Positions 51,401 through 58,850 of a stretch of DNA of 64,000 nucleotides are shown here, piece after piece. The stretch is taken from contig CM017567.1 in the NCBI GenBank assembly GCA_007844125.1, forward strand, positions 12,256,428 to 12,320,427, read 5' to 3'. The position numbers and the translations under genes are program-made. The DNA comes from Sinonovacula constricta (lineage: Eukaryota > Mollusca > Bivalvia > Cardiida > Solecurtidae). Position 1 is the first letter of the stretch. Each line of letters starts with the position of its first letter. The notes beneath the pieces were generated by a model. That model made no database searches and was not told where the DNA came from. It saw nothing but the letters and a program-made list of their open reading frames with translations.

Positions 51401-54400
51401 TAAGTGCTTGCAATTAATAGAATAGTCAGTGATTCAATCTCACAACGTATGCTAGCTTTATCACAATACAGTATGAAGAAGTCGACTAAGACGGCAACCA
51501 ACTAATTGTGTTTGTTTGCATATCTTATAAAGTATTATATATATTATACACTATATAACAAATTAAATCAAGTATATACTTTACTTGACATCATTTCCCC
51601 CCTTCATTTAACGCGTGGAAATGGTACACTTATATCGGAAGTACTCATAATGCATATGAAGCCGATGGAAACAAATACAAATTGATGTGAATGGTGTCGA
51701 AATAATTATAAATAAGTTAACAAGTATACATTTTTGCATATCCGACGGCGACATGTTACTAATCAAGGGCGACCTTTTACCAGTTAAGGGAGGGTGAAGT
51801 GTTACTAATTCTTCTAAAGTTGGTCTCTCCTTCTCAATTCATAATTGCCAGTAATATCTAGCTTGTGAGCGCCGATAATTCGCTCGATAAGCTGATATTC
51901 CCTTCAGGATCCAGTCAAACGACGATTCGCCAGGTACTTTTTTAAATCTGTAAGCTTGAAATGGTCCAATTCTTAGTTGTTTACACAAGCTTCGTTGGTT
52001 TCTTGTCCGCCATCTTTTTTCCCCCACTTAGTCCCCAGAGGCTCAGCGGCAAGTAGCCTCCCTTTGAATTCAAGGGAAGTAACTGAGTTATCAGACTGCC
52101 CAATACCACTGAAGTCGAGGCTGTATTTAGCTGGCTAGACCCAGCCCACCTCCACTTCCTTTCTCCGACCCATTTATTTGCCACTGTGATCCCAGTGTGA
52201 CGCCAGATAAGGCCACCTTCCAATCTTCAATACCTTTATATGTGACAGTACTGACAAATGAGTTGGGAGCAGGCAATAAACAGTCATTCATGTTACCCCA
52301 TATAATAAGCACTTGCACTTGCTATTGCCAATAAGGACCTTATAAAAGAAAGACTTTATTACTTTTAAGCTGCATACATGCTGCAGAAGACCACAGATAA
52401 GACTATTTTCTCAAAAGAACTTTAACTGACCACTTGCACCAAGGTGACCTCTTTACCTTAAGTGCCAGTTTTTCTCACACTCTAGATTTCTTCAATGGCC
52501 TTTGTGGCACAAGATATTTTTACTTTTAATGTTTTATTAAGATCAAACAGCACAGTCACAGCTTTCCATTTTCCTTTTTACATTGTGGTATGGTTCAAAA
52601 ACATTCTAAATTACTTATCTCAAAGAATATATAGTTTATTTAAATGTTTATTTATTACTTACAAATACCTTATAGTTTTTATTACAACCAAATGAAGATT
52701 GGACTTCAGGAAATGAAAGTTCTGGCAGAAAATGTCTATTTTCATCAGTCCTGTAGTAGACTGTACAGATAATGCCAAAAAACAAAACAAAATAAACTGC
52801 AAGCAATTGCCAAGAGTAATTATGGAAAAGTAAACAGTTATGCCACATGTGGGCTATTTAAAAAAAATATATGGCAAAAAATCATTATCAGAAAGATTCT
52901 GATAAACATTTCGCCAATTCTTACTTATCATTCAGAGCGCTAAATCATGAAATACCACGAGTTTTCTCTTTTTTCGATGCGGAGTCGATTATACACTAAA
53001 ATTAAAATGCTGTATTTTATAATACAGCGTCCTTATTATAACAACTTTTTCGACCATTGACAGTAATTGCCCGTTTTTTTCACAGTGACACAATGTTGCA
53101 AAAGGTTTTATGCAAATGTAAATGCATAAAATCACTGTGTGCAGTTAAAGTATTTTCTTTTTCAGTTTATACTGTTTACACTTCATACTAAAAAGATTTT
53201 ATTTCCAACATTTGTGTACAGACTTTTTGACAATTGTCCATATATATTTATGTATACTTTTTTTCAGAAGCAATGTTCTGGCCTTTTTTAAGCTGACATG
53301 TACTCATCACCTATTAAAACATACTTTTAAGTAAAGACACACCTTAACATTTTTTTTTTTTTTACATCATTTCTTTGTAAGTTATGGTAACTGGTTGGAA
53401 AACTTTATGATAAATATTTTGTTAATCAATAATTTAACACTTTCATAACTTTACCACTACAACTGCTAGGTAAGTTAAAAACTTCCAATACCTTGACATG
53501 ACTTAGTGTTTGATCTTGTTTTGATTCAATCAAACCAAAACACCTACCTAAATTTACAGTTTTGAAATGACATCTGAAATTATAGAAGATGATCTCTTCT
53601 TCCTCTCCTTTCTTCATGATTCTTGGTATATAATATTTTTAAAGAATAATTTGTGAAGAAACCCCAGTTTCTACAGCTACTTACAGTGAGATGCCTTATT
53701 CCTTTTAAGTGACTGTTGAAGGTCTTGCGTCCTGAACAGGGTATGTTGCAAACCTGTACAAAGTCAATAGCAAAATATATTATTTAAATACAACAATTAT
53801 GAGAAAATAATCAAAGCCTACTGCAAATCATAGAATGTTTGTTTTTCAAAAAGACTGCAGGAACACAATGATAATCACTATAGCAATGAACAGTTATTTC
53901 GGGCAGAGGAATGCTGTCCGAGAAATGGCAGTGTAGAACCACTGGCACACCACGTTCTGCTGGAAGACCTTCCAACATGAGAACTTTCACACCATCCGAG
54001 ACTTGACCAAAGGAAGGAAGAAGTAAAAATTTGTTTATTTATTTCAATCTACTAAAAATTACCCTTGTGATTTATTTGAAGCAGATACCAGATGGTAATA
54101 TAGTCTCAAAACCTTTAGAAACAAGTCCTTTATAAGTGTATACTACTTGCTAAATGTATAATTAAGACATGTCACCGTGGCAATTGCCTCTTGGGAGTTG
54201 TACCCGGGATCAATTTAACTTATGAATTGTTGTTGCTATGTGATGTGGAATGTAGAAAGCTAAGAATTTATTAACTGACAATGAGAAAAAATGCAGTGAG
54301 GTCATGGAGTGATGCAGGTATTACCAGGGACTTTCCATAAATCTAAAAACTACAATACTTAAAATTAACAACAAAATCAAGATTTACTTACATGACACAT

Positions 54401-57400
54401 TATAAATGAAGGTTTTAGCTCAGGGACTTTTTTAATGTTTTCCTTGCTTGGGTCCTTCCTCTCTTGTTGGTAGCTAGCTTCACTGAAGCTGGAATTCTCT
54501 TCATTATCCATCCCCTCATACTCTGCATACTGTTCGGATTCTGGGATTGAATTAAATAGATAGAAAGAATGCAACAGTTCTGTTGAACATTTCATGATTG
54601 ACATAACTGAGATTAAACACTTATGAGTGAATTTTACAGAATAGGAAGACTGTCAAAAAGGGTGGCCCTACAGGGGGTCTAAATGTAAAGTAATCATGTT
54701 TCTTATCCCTCACATTAATTTTGCAAAGATCGCACCAAAAATCATTAATAGGACTATTTCTCATGCTTACTGAAATTGTCTTTAACCAATACATTCCAGC
54801 TACACACATTTCATTCTTTAAAATATGGGATGAAAATTTCTCTAAAGTCACTAGTCCTGTAGGACAATAACGTTAAAATGTTCACTCTCCCTTATAAAGT
54901 ACCTATTTGCCTTTATATTTTAAGCAATTATATCAATAGCTTTTGTATGTCGTTATTTAACATGGCTCTACACAATTTTGATAAAACAAAATTTCATGGT
55001 TGACTGTTTATTTCATCTGTGCAGCAGGCAATAATAACACATCTTTTACTGTTGCCCGATCAGAAAAGATTCCAACAAATCTGGCCAAATTCAAACCATT
55101 TTCTGTCTGACATTTCAAATTGTCACCTATGCCTCTAATAAAGTTCTTAAATCCATGCATATTCCTGTAAATTTTGCATACGTCAAGGTCATTTTTTTCC
55201 TGGACAGCACACAAACTTTCATACTTACAGAATGACATAACTGAAAAAAGTGTAGTTCAAGACATGTGATATTCCCTTGGTCCCAAATAGGGAGACTTAG
55301 GCTCCTAGAGAGATTGGGTAGCCAGGGAGGGAGATTTCCATGCATGCGCGTTAGATTGACTATGTTGCTTTTTTTTTTTGTAAAAAAAGTATTTTTTTCC
55401 CTTTTATCTATAATCATAGTAATTTCAGTGTTACATTTTTTCTTTACAATATTTTTAATGAATTTTCAAATTTATCTAACATATTTTAGTTCACTAACTA
55501 GACATAAATTCTATGCTTTGTTTTTAAGCTTGTGGCCTAAAAAACAACAACAGCCAAACATAGTGTAAACAAGTCAAGTGTCAACAGCATTTACAAATGA
55601 ATTGAAAAAAGGTTTCCAAAGTGCCCAAAGTGATCTAAATATATTCTACTGTCAAATCCAAATTTACATAAAATCTTGAAAAAATATTGATGTACTTATT
55701 AAGATGTCAAATTTTATATAATGAGTATGCAAGCACAACAAACAGTTTATTTAACTTGTAAGTTAGTGACAAAAGAGTTTTGATAATTATAAAATATTAG
55801 TGGTTAACTCTCTGATACCATTATAGCCTAAACAAATTAAAGTTAAATGAACTAAGAATACATGAAGACAATGGATTAATCAAGAATCAATAGCAAACAT
55901 GTGTTTTTCTATGAGAAAGTAGTAACTGAATAACTGGCCAGATTTAAAATAAAAAATATATAGAGAAGTCACTTGCTAATGCAAAAAGTTAAAATTATTT
56001 AACATTAATTAAAGAATTCTTTTAACAATGTATCATCCTATATCACAATTGACGTAAACTGGTTTAAACTAGTTGAAATAGAAAATATGTTTTAAAATTG
56101 TCTATGGTTGGTATTTAATTTACTAATCATGTACAAAATGCACGGGTGTGATTGGTCAAATACAAAAAGGGAGGAAAATTTTCAGCCAGGGATTTGGGGG
56201 CCGCATTAGGAATGGGGTCCAAGAGGCAAGGCCCCCTGGGAGATCAGGGAGCAAAGCCCCCGAAAAAAATTATTTTCAGCTTAAAGAAAGTGGTCTTTAA
56301 TTCTTCCAGAGACCCCTATTTCAAAATCCCTGAACCATATTTTATCTTTCTCTTTATTAAAAGATGGGCAGCTCAATATAAAAAGATCATAGCTTTTTAT
56401 CCTTCTGTATTTACTTACAACTAATAAAATGTGTGCTTTGAGAATTTTTTTTTATTAACATATAATATATAGATATATCTTTTTCAAAATTTCACTAAAA
56501 TTGGCCATTAAAATAGTTTTTTGCCATAGACATTTTGAGGTATATATTTAGCTTAATACTATCAAATATAATATAAATTCAAACAGACTAAAATCTATCT
56601 TTTGTTTTTAAAACTCTTTAAGTACTTTAAAGCTGTTCACTGTAAGTAGAGTTTGGAACATAGGAGATGACAAGAAGTAGAACACATGGACTACATAAAA
56701 GTGTGGCCATATATTAAACGATGTCAAAGAAAGCTTAAATAATGTTGGAAAACTCTGCCATGTTCTCCATTTCTTAGCTTTGATGCGTTCAAATGTTCCT
56801 GTGACCCTTGCCAAATTTGTCTCTAAACTCCCCCGACATATTTTAGGGCTAGAAGCTTGCCTACATTTTTTACACAATGTGTTGTTTTGTGTGTGCCGAT
56901 AATGTCCTAAATAATATGCAGTTAGCAAAAGGCCTTACAAAGTATCAAATTAAAATGAACGATTGTTTTAGTAGCACAATGCATAAAAATACATGTTGCA
57001 AGCTCTGTATATTCAGCATTGTTTCATAAATTCATCTCTTTCATGCAAAACTTTTTTCGGTGTTTATTTCAATATAAACATTATTACTTTTACATAATGT
57101 TTATTTCCAACCATGTTAATTACAAGCAACATGTTCTTAGTATAGGTTTTGAGTCTAAATTAGTGATTCTTCCAGTCAGTCCCTTTTACCGGCTGACCGT
57201 TCCAAGGCCGTAAGTGTTTGGTTTTCTCATTTTGCTCATTTTGTAAAATGACTCATCACATATTTACTTTTACATTTGGCATGCACGTGAATACCTTTGT
57301 CCTGGACCTTTTCAAATTTTGGCATATGTTGCAATGCTCAAAGGACTGTCATATATTCTTCTTCATGGAATAGAAACCACGCTCGCTTCTTTTGCTATCT

Positions 57401-57938
57401 TTGGTTTCTTATTCCGGGATGAGTCGCTAATTTAGACACTAACCTTAACATAGTGAAACATTACACAGCAGTCACGGTTTGAGAAAAAGACAATCAATAC
57501 AAGAGTAAGTTTTATGAATACACATGAGCGCATCAGTTTCAACAAATGCTGTAGTCGGCTGACAAAATGGCATTATGAAGTCTCGCATATAATAAGCACT
57601 AGTTTTTTAGTTTAGTCAGTTGGTAAATGTTTCTGAATTCAGATATTTAGTCTAATTATCCTGAGCTTGCGTTTGGGTAAATACAGAATAGTTCTCATAG
57701 CACTCTATTAACAGGTTATTGAACATCAAAAATCTCGCAGCTCAGTCCAATGCCCTAACTTTCATTAAAAAAAAACGTATGACATACCTTTATCTTCAGA
57801 AGAAAAAAATTGGCCTTCTCCTTGTAACAGTGTCTGGGAGCTGGACCAATCTTCATCTTGTTGTCGAGTTTGATAGCTATATTGTTGATCTTTCAACTTA
57901 TTTGTGTTCACATTCTGGCTGGGATAACTGTAATTCAT
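26847..57938 (-). CDS. U1/matrin-type zinc-finger protein, 17 coding exons, not named
   Basis: Joined by splice phase on the minus strand, the exons give about 914 residues from ATG 57938 to a stop ending at 26847. Finger 1 (residues ~97-120) is C-H-V-C, then 12 residues, H-L-K-G-I-R-H. Finger 2 (~193-214) is C-S-L-C, then 11 residues, H-V-K-G-I-K-H, preceded by GLDYVTEIQ and PRYI. CxxC and Hx5H with a KGIKH ending is the U1/matrin type, which binds RNA in splicing and other nuclear proteins (family knowledge). Then follow a basic/acidic linker, a Tyr/Arg/Asp-rich block (~342-485), a charged coiled-coil (~487-563), a helical segment VKSMMAGIKDPIEAQQISAA (~636) and a Ser/Thr/Pro tail ending in a helix DSIRKQTEILRQKIAE. 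Nuclear RNA-related work is inference; a distant tie to ZNF318-like proteins is possible but unproven. The exon 6/7 junction is one base out of phase. Confidence 0.8.
28432..28623 (-). CDS. Zinc-finger gene exon 16
   Basis: Acceptor GTGTTACAG, donor GAG|GTGAGA. 64 codons: VKSMMAGIKDPIEAQQISAA, an Ala/Leu helix, then a Gln-rich end QDAKQQVPQE. An internal CAACAG|GTACCG could act as an alternative donor. Confidence 0.82.
29098..29148 (-). CDS. Zinc-finger gene exon 15 (51 nt)
   Basis: Acceptor GTTTCTAG, donor GTG|GTAAAT. Reads HMDQNPGMNMEDLMKTV. Phase 0 at both ends, so it could be skipped without changing frame. Confidence 0.75.
29581..29665 (-). CDS. Zinc-finger gene exon 14
   Basis: Acceptor ATGATTCCAG, donor GAG|GTATAG. 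Reads QPKTPQGKPNNIQPTEAQTV and then AAAKTLKE. Phase 2 in, 0 out. Confidence 0.8.
29828..29925. repeat. A-rich purine tract (AAAG-like)
   Basis: About 100 bases of A with scattered G, in the intron between exons 13 and 14. Low-complexity, possibly the decayed tail of a retroelement. Confidence 0.85.
30610..30735. repeat. GAT/GATGAT microsatellite
   Basis: Imperfect (GAT)n with AAT and GGT variants in the intron between exons 13 and 14. Open frames here are runs of Met or Asp and are not genes. Confidence 0.85.
31412..31715. repeat. GAT-type microsatellite, second tract
   Basis: Imperfect (GAT)n with AAT/GTT variants ending close to the donor of exon 13 (31726 is the exon's last base). Confidence 0.8.
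31726..31803 (-). CDS. Zinc-finger gene exon 13
   Basis: Acceptor TTATTCCAG, donor CTAG|GTAAGT. Reads KEDPPVSTPVSEASSLGRSD and then YSHTT; Ser/Thr/Pro-rich. Phase 2 at both ends, so skipping it keeps the frame. Confidence 0.8.
31930..32125 (-). mobile_element. tRNA-like SINE, third family
   Basis: The minus strand begins AGTTGCTGAGGGGTTAGAG (A-box-like) and continues to GATGGTTCAAGTCAATGTC (B-box-like). The downstream body has GGTTCTACCCAGG. It resembles a tRNA-Leu-type head. The boundaries are approximate. Confidence 0.5.
32140..32775. repeat. Degenerate ~25-bp minisatellite
   Basis: Repeats of AACCAGTTCTAGATCACAGG with variable GACATC or AGATC spacers, over about 630 bases in the intron between exons 12 and 13. 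Copies differ much more than in the giant array. Confidence 0.85.
32835..33068 (-). CDS. Zinc-finger gene exon 12 (coiled-coil)
   Basis: Acceptor ACACCATAG, donor CAAG|GTACAG. Reads HMLEERRRLDHLMHERHRLS, then a long run of Arg/Glu/Asp/Leu ending LDMLRLKRFMGS. Heptad-like leucines and dense charge suggest a coiled-coil or single alpha-helix. Confidence 0.88.
33069..33713. other. Intron 11, part before the SINE
   Basis: AT-rich, nothing recognised. Confidence 0.6.
33724..34044 (-). mobile_element. tRNA-derived SINE, family A, full length, 10-bp target-site duplication
   Basis: Perfect ACTCAAGAAG repeats at 33714-33723 and 34045-34054. The minus strand starts GACCTGGTAGCGCAATCGG (A box) with GGTTCGATCCCGGG (B box), followed by the body shared with 2.6 and 39.5 kb and a tail of TTTG/CAAA repeats. 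It sits within 25 bases of the exon 11 donor. Confidence 0.92.
34079..34513 (-). CDS. Zinc-finger gene exon 11 (Tyr/Arg/Asp-rich block)
   Basis: Acceptor TTCAATTATAG, donor ACAG|GTAATA. 144 codons very rich in Tyr, Arg, Asp, His and Trp: DTEYVDYGRGRWRDNPHCWD near the start, QRYHGRHGHDDFGYRHYYDH in the middle, RRMFDAYDRYEDPSYYD at the end. Such composition is typical of disordered RNA-associated proteins and may favour condensates (inference). A SINE ends about 24 bases into the following intron. Confidence 0.88.
34514..35545. other. Intron 10, part
   Basis: AT-rich, with short TTAATAATTAATTA repeats near 34935-34975. No gene is seen. Confidence 0.6.
35548..35826 (-). mobile_element. tRNA-derived SINE, family B
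   Basis: The minus strand begins GACTGGCGCAATAGCTCAAG (A box) with GGGTTCAAACCTTGGC (B box). The body matches the copy at 13.76-14.01 kb (CTACTACCAACTTTAAAGTC, TCTTTGGTTTGACC). The head is more complete than in that copy. Confidence 0.82.
35827..36765. other. Intron 10, part
   Basis: AT-rich, nothing recognised. Confidence 0.55.
36770..36850. mobile_element. SINE family A tail fragment
   Basis: TGTTTGTTTTTTGGTTTACGTCCC resembles the 3' end of the family A copies (GTTTGTTTATTGGGTTTATG). The following GTCAGAGACATTTGAGGCAG is a weak match to the SINE body. It is truncated. Confidence 0.4.
37058..37103 (-). CDS. Zinc-finger gene exon 10 (46 nt)
   Basis: Acceptor CTGTTTTCAG, donor TATT|GTAAGT. 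Reads (D)LPIQANTDSYDEQL, phase 1 in and 2 out, matching both neighbours. Confidence 0.7.
37104..37510. other. Intron 9, part
   Basis: AT-rich, nothing recognised. Confidence 0.55.
37511..38014. repeat. 50-bp minisatellite, 10 copies
   Basis: Units start at 37511 and every 50 bases to 37961: TACACTCCATGAGACACAGT, then GTCYAATTAGAACTACC, then CCAGTATGTATGT. Copies are nearly identical, with C/T at one site dividing outer (T) from inner (C) units. Each unit holds the palindrome GACACAGTGTC. Lies in intron 9. Confidence 0.95.
38015..39235. other. Intron 9, part
   Basis: No repeat or exon recognised. A Cys-rich minus-strand open frame (38905-39138) is unexplained and unsupported. Confidence 0.5.
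39241..39412. repeat. 38-bp minisatellite, 4.5 copies
   Basis: Unit GCAAAATAAACAAACTGATC, then ACTTGATGTGGTTAATGT. The copies are almost identical, so expansion looks recent. Lies in intron 9. Confidence 0.93.
39484..39808 (-). mobile_element. tRNA-derived SINE, family A, with 9-bp target-site duplication
   Basis: CTGCAGGTC flanks it at 39475-39483 and 39809-39817. The minus strand has ACCTTGTAATACAATCGG (A box, decayed) and GGTTCGACCCCAGG (B box). The body is the same as at 33.7 kb, with small indels. Confidence 0.88.
39964..40036 (-). CDS. Zinc-finger gene exon 9
   Basis: Acceptor GTCTTTAAG, donor GAAG|GTAAAC. Reads AEMRKTHQELLQTEKGDDRD and then LSAE. Phase 0 in and 1 out, matching the neighbours. 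Confidence 0.75.
40259..40600. repeat. Dispersed GGCCATGAT repeat, copy 2
   Basis: Opens GGGCCATGATAGCCCTATAT and CTCACCTGAGTGCC, then carries about two units with ACCACGCCCCTGGTAGCCAT and CAATCTTGA. Same family as 25.1 kb. Lies in intron 8. Confidence 0.6.
40741..40923 (-). CDS. Zinc-finger gene exon 8
   Basis: Has 61 codons, phase 0 at both ends, acceptor CCCCTACAG, donor AAG|GTATAC. Reads NAVRPDLYKEAVVNCGATLK, then a Leu/Ser-rich stretch and the acidic RIELEVEEEDTTNFK. Confidence 0.85.
41055..42195. repeat. Dispersed GGCCATGAT repeat, copy 3, with ~146-bp internal tandem units
   Basis: Opens GGGCCATGATAGCCC, then CGCTCACCT. The inside is a tandem array: ACAAACATTCTGACCAAGTT, TGAAGATTGG, TCTCTAGTGTGTTCACAAGC and GACCTAGTGACCTAC recur about seven times from 41340 to 42140, with one shortened unit. 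It ends AAAGCTCACCTTGACC. Lies in intron 7. Confidence 0.75.
42388..42448 (-). CDS. Zinc-finger gene exon 7 (phase misfit)
   Basis: Acceptor AACTTTCAG, donor CAG|GTAAGT. The frame that joins exon 8 reads YYWWKQMPDKCISRTIVAPQ after one leading C. Exon 6 would have to end one T shorter (TTCTT rather than TTCTTT) for the join to work. The other two frames either hit a stop or fail at exon 8. Confidence 0.6.
42449..42693. other. Intron 6
   Basis: Short intron, no feature beyond its splice sites. A search by eye for a micro-exon that would repair the exon 6/7 phase found none. Confidence 0.6.
42694..42833 (-). CDS. Zinc-finger gene exon 6 (finger 2)
   Basis: Acceptor CACCTTCAG, donor TTT|GTGAGT. 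Reads (G)LDYVTEIQRPDPATAPRY, then ICSLCEIKCDGSSILAHVKG and IKHRLQFF. It holds the complete second U1-like finger. It ends in phase 0, which does not fit the next exon. Confidence 0.88.
43022..43138 (-). CDS. Zinc-finger gene exon 5
   Basis: Acceptor TACTTTTTAG, donor CTAG|GTAAAC. Reads (A)LEEKKKKEFDINSSNF, then GKTAKIATVLQQDEGPIL. The phase is 1 at both ends. The lysine run could serve in nuclear import (inference). Confidence 0.85.
   Translation of the reverse strand, partial: HWKKRKRKSLTSIRPISLLLREKLQRLQQYCNRMRGPY
43840..44470. repeat. Degenerate AGCTAGCTTAATATTCTTCC repeat
   Basis: Loose tandem repeats of 25-35 bases with the core AAGCTAGCTTAATATTCTTC, about 20 copies, strongly diverged. 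Lies in intron 4. Confidence 0.75.
45120..45700. repeat. 25/26-bp minisatellite (AAGGAATGCACATTGGTTCC)
   Basis: Units AAGGAATGCACATTGGTTCC followed by ATCTT or AATCTTG. Copies alternate between 25 and 26 bases, and flanking copies are worn. The unit lacks plus-strand stops, which creates an artificial open frame at 45315-45710. Confidence 0.9.
45701..46460. repeat. Diverged continuation with a ~56-bp higher-order unit
   Basis: Related motifs (CACATTTAGTTTCCATCTGC) continue. From 46213 to 46385 a longer unit, CATCTGCAAGGTTAACACAT with TTAGTGTCTACACTCAAGG, repeats three times. Lies in intron 4. Confidence 0.75.
46461..47298. other. Intron 4, rest
   Basis: AT-rich, nothing recognised. Confidence 0.5.
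47299..47332 (-). CDS. Zinc-finger gene exon 4 (small, 34 nt)
   Basis: Acceptor TCTTGCAG, donor GATG|GTGAGT. Reads RMAETGQVDAD, phase 0 in and phase 1 out. Both phases fit the neighbours, which is the main support for so short an exon between introns of about 6.4 and 4.2 kb. Confidence 0.6.
47333..50200. other. Intron 3, part
   Basis: Mostly AT-rich. It holds a 29-bp palindrome at 48129-48157 and a 17-bp sequence AATTGACTCTTCCTCAG (about 48690) that recurs inverted near 50104. No exon is seen. Confidence 0.5.
48129..48157. promoter_or_regulatory. 29-bp palindrome with AGGTCA half-sites
   Basis: AAAGGTCAATATT, CGA, AATATTGACCTTT: perfect 13-base arms around three bases. Each arm has AGGTCA, the half-site of many nuclear receptors, as an inverted pair with unusually wide spacing. 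Binding is inference. Confidence 0.3.
50200..50345 (+). promoter_or_regulatory. Promoter-like stretch inside intron 3
   Basis: Locally CpG-rich (AATGCGCATGAGCACTCGCG) followed by a TATA-like GGGGTATAAGAAG (50269-50281). The downstream ATGs give only very short frames. No transcript is supported. Confidence 0.2.
50468..51806. mobile_element. Fold-back element with long terminal inverted repeats (non-autonomous)
   Basis: The left end CACTTCGCCCTCCCTTAACTGG matches, inverted, the right end CCAGTTAAGGGAGGGTGAAGTG. The inverted match continues inward for about 200 bases: TCGCCCTTGAT, AACATGTCGC, GGATAT, TTCGACACCATTCACAT, CGATATAAGTGTA. The left arm has an internal partial duplication and repeated TCGCCCTTGAT/GGTAACA motifs. 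The middle has two ~135-bp tandem copies (51140-51260 and 51285-51410) with TCATTATTGTGATGATAGCA. There is no transposase frame. The target-site duplication is unclear. Lies in intron 3. Confidence 0.75.
51810..53684. other. Intron 3, part
   Basis: A moderately GC-rich block at 52020-52300 gives an open minus-strand frame without known domain. Part of it (52064-52115) resembles 50190-50230 inverted. The rest is AT-rich. Confidence 0.4.
53685..53753 (-). CDS. Zinc-finger gene exon 3 (finger 1)
   Basis: Has 23 codons, phase 0 at both ends, acceptor TGTACAG, donor ACT|GTAAGT. Reads VCNIPCSGRKTFNSHLKGIR and then HLT. With exon 2 it completes CxxC-x12-Hx5H, the U1/matrin spacing. Confidence 0.88.
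54392..54540 (-). CDS. Zinc-finger gene exon 2
   Basis: Acceptor ATCCCAG, donor CAT|GTAAGT. Reads (E)SEQYAEYEGMDNEENSS, then a charged stretch, and ends KPSFIMCH. The last residues are the first Cys of finger 1; the CxxC pair is split by the intron. Confidence 0.85.
54541..57787. other. Intron 1
   Basis: AT-rich. A stretch at 56150-56330 (GGAATGGGGTCCAAGAGGCA, AGGGAGCAAAGCCCCCG) looks like part of a dispersed repeat seen only once here. No exon is recognised. Confidence 0.5.
57788..57938 (-). CDS. Zinc-finger gene exon 1 (start codon)
   Basis: ATG at 57938 begins MNYSYPSQNVNTNK, rich in Gln, Ser, Asn and Tyr, 50 codons plus one base. Donor AAAG|GTATGT. This ATG is chosen because the frame meets exon 2 exactly in phase 1. 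An in-frame Met further upstream was not found. Confidence 0.75.
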
Positions 57939-58850
57939 CTCGCCTTATATTCGTTGTTTTAATGTTAATTTAAGTCGAAGAGAAAACTGGAAAATTATTA
58001 GGTATTGATAACAGGAAGTAGAATTAAAACTGTTCCGGTTAACTGTAACTTATGCATTGTCGTGATAAAGCCCAATGAAGGAAGGGGAAACATCCTGAAC
58101 GGCCCACTCAATCTCCCATGCAGAGTTGTCGTTCGTTCCTCTTTCAGACATGTGAATGTATGAGCCGATAGTAGAGAGTGCGGCCCACTAACAAGTACGG
58201 ACCATGATAAGTTGCTGGACCATTTCAATGTTTAAGACCCTTAAGCCAGTTACATTTCTGGTATTGTTTTAACTGTCAGAATTAAAAAAAATATTGTTTG
58301 CTATTAGCGATTTTTGAAATTTTCGATAGTATAATATTAAATATTTTTGTCGTCAACGCCTTTGAAGTAATATCAACAACTTTGGACAAATAGCCATTAT
58401 GTCATATAATGTTTTTGAAACTTATTTTGCACTAATTTTGGTGATGAATATCCAGTTAATCAATATAACACTACATAACATATTAATCATTAAAACAAAA
58501 GAACGACAAAGTTAATAACTTACACTCAAACGATGAAAAGTGTATTGCTTAACATGCATTATACATTCATACAGGAACACGACATTTACGGTATGCCGAC
58601 CAGACCATGCATATGCAGACCACGACTTGGAAGATGATGACATGTTTCCGGCGGGTGACTTCACGGTCGTTGAAATATAGGTAAAATGTTTTACATTACT
58701 GACATGTAATTTGGAAGTTCTATACATATGCACACTACACGTGTACGGTGCTGTTGCTCATGTTTCCGTCTGTAATTTACATAATCGAGAAGTGACCAAG
58801 TGGTCGAGTCGCCGAGTCATAATTTATCACAAGTGTCTGATTGTCGGAGA
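57939..58850. promoter_or_regulatory. Divergent intergenic interval, probable shared promoter region
   Basis: Separates the start of the minus-strand zinc-finger gene from the plus-strand FLYWCH-like gene. It contains GTTTCCGGCGGGTGACTTCA (ETS-like and CRE-like) near 58645. Promoter function is inferred from the layout only. Confidence 0.3.

Noticed and set aside
51981..52318. Overlapping minus-strand open frames in a GC-richer block
   Set aside because: No domain and no fitting splice sites. The block may be repeat-derived, because part of it recurs inverted near 50.2 kb.
56152..56424. A 90-codon plus-strand gene in intron 1
   Set aside because: The frame covers a GC-rich stretch that looks repeat-like (GGCCCCCTGGG, AAGCCCCCG) and lacks any domain or splice support.
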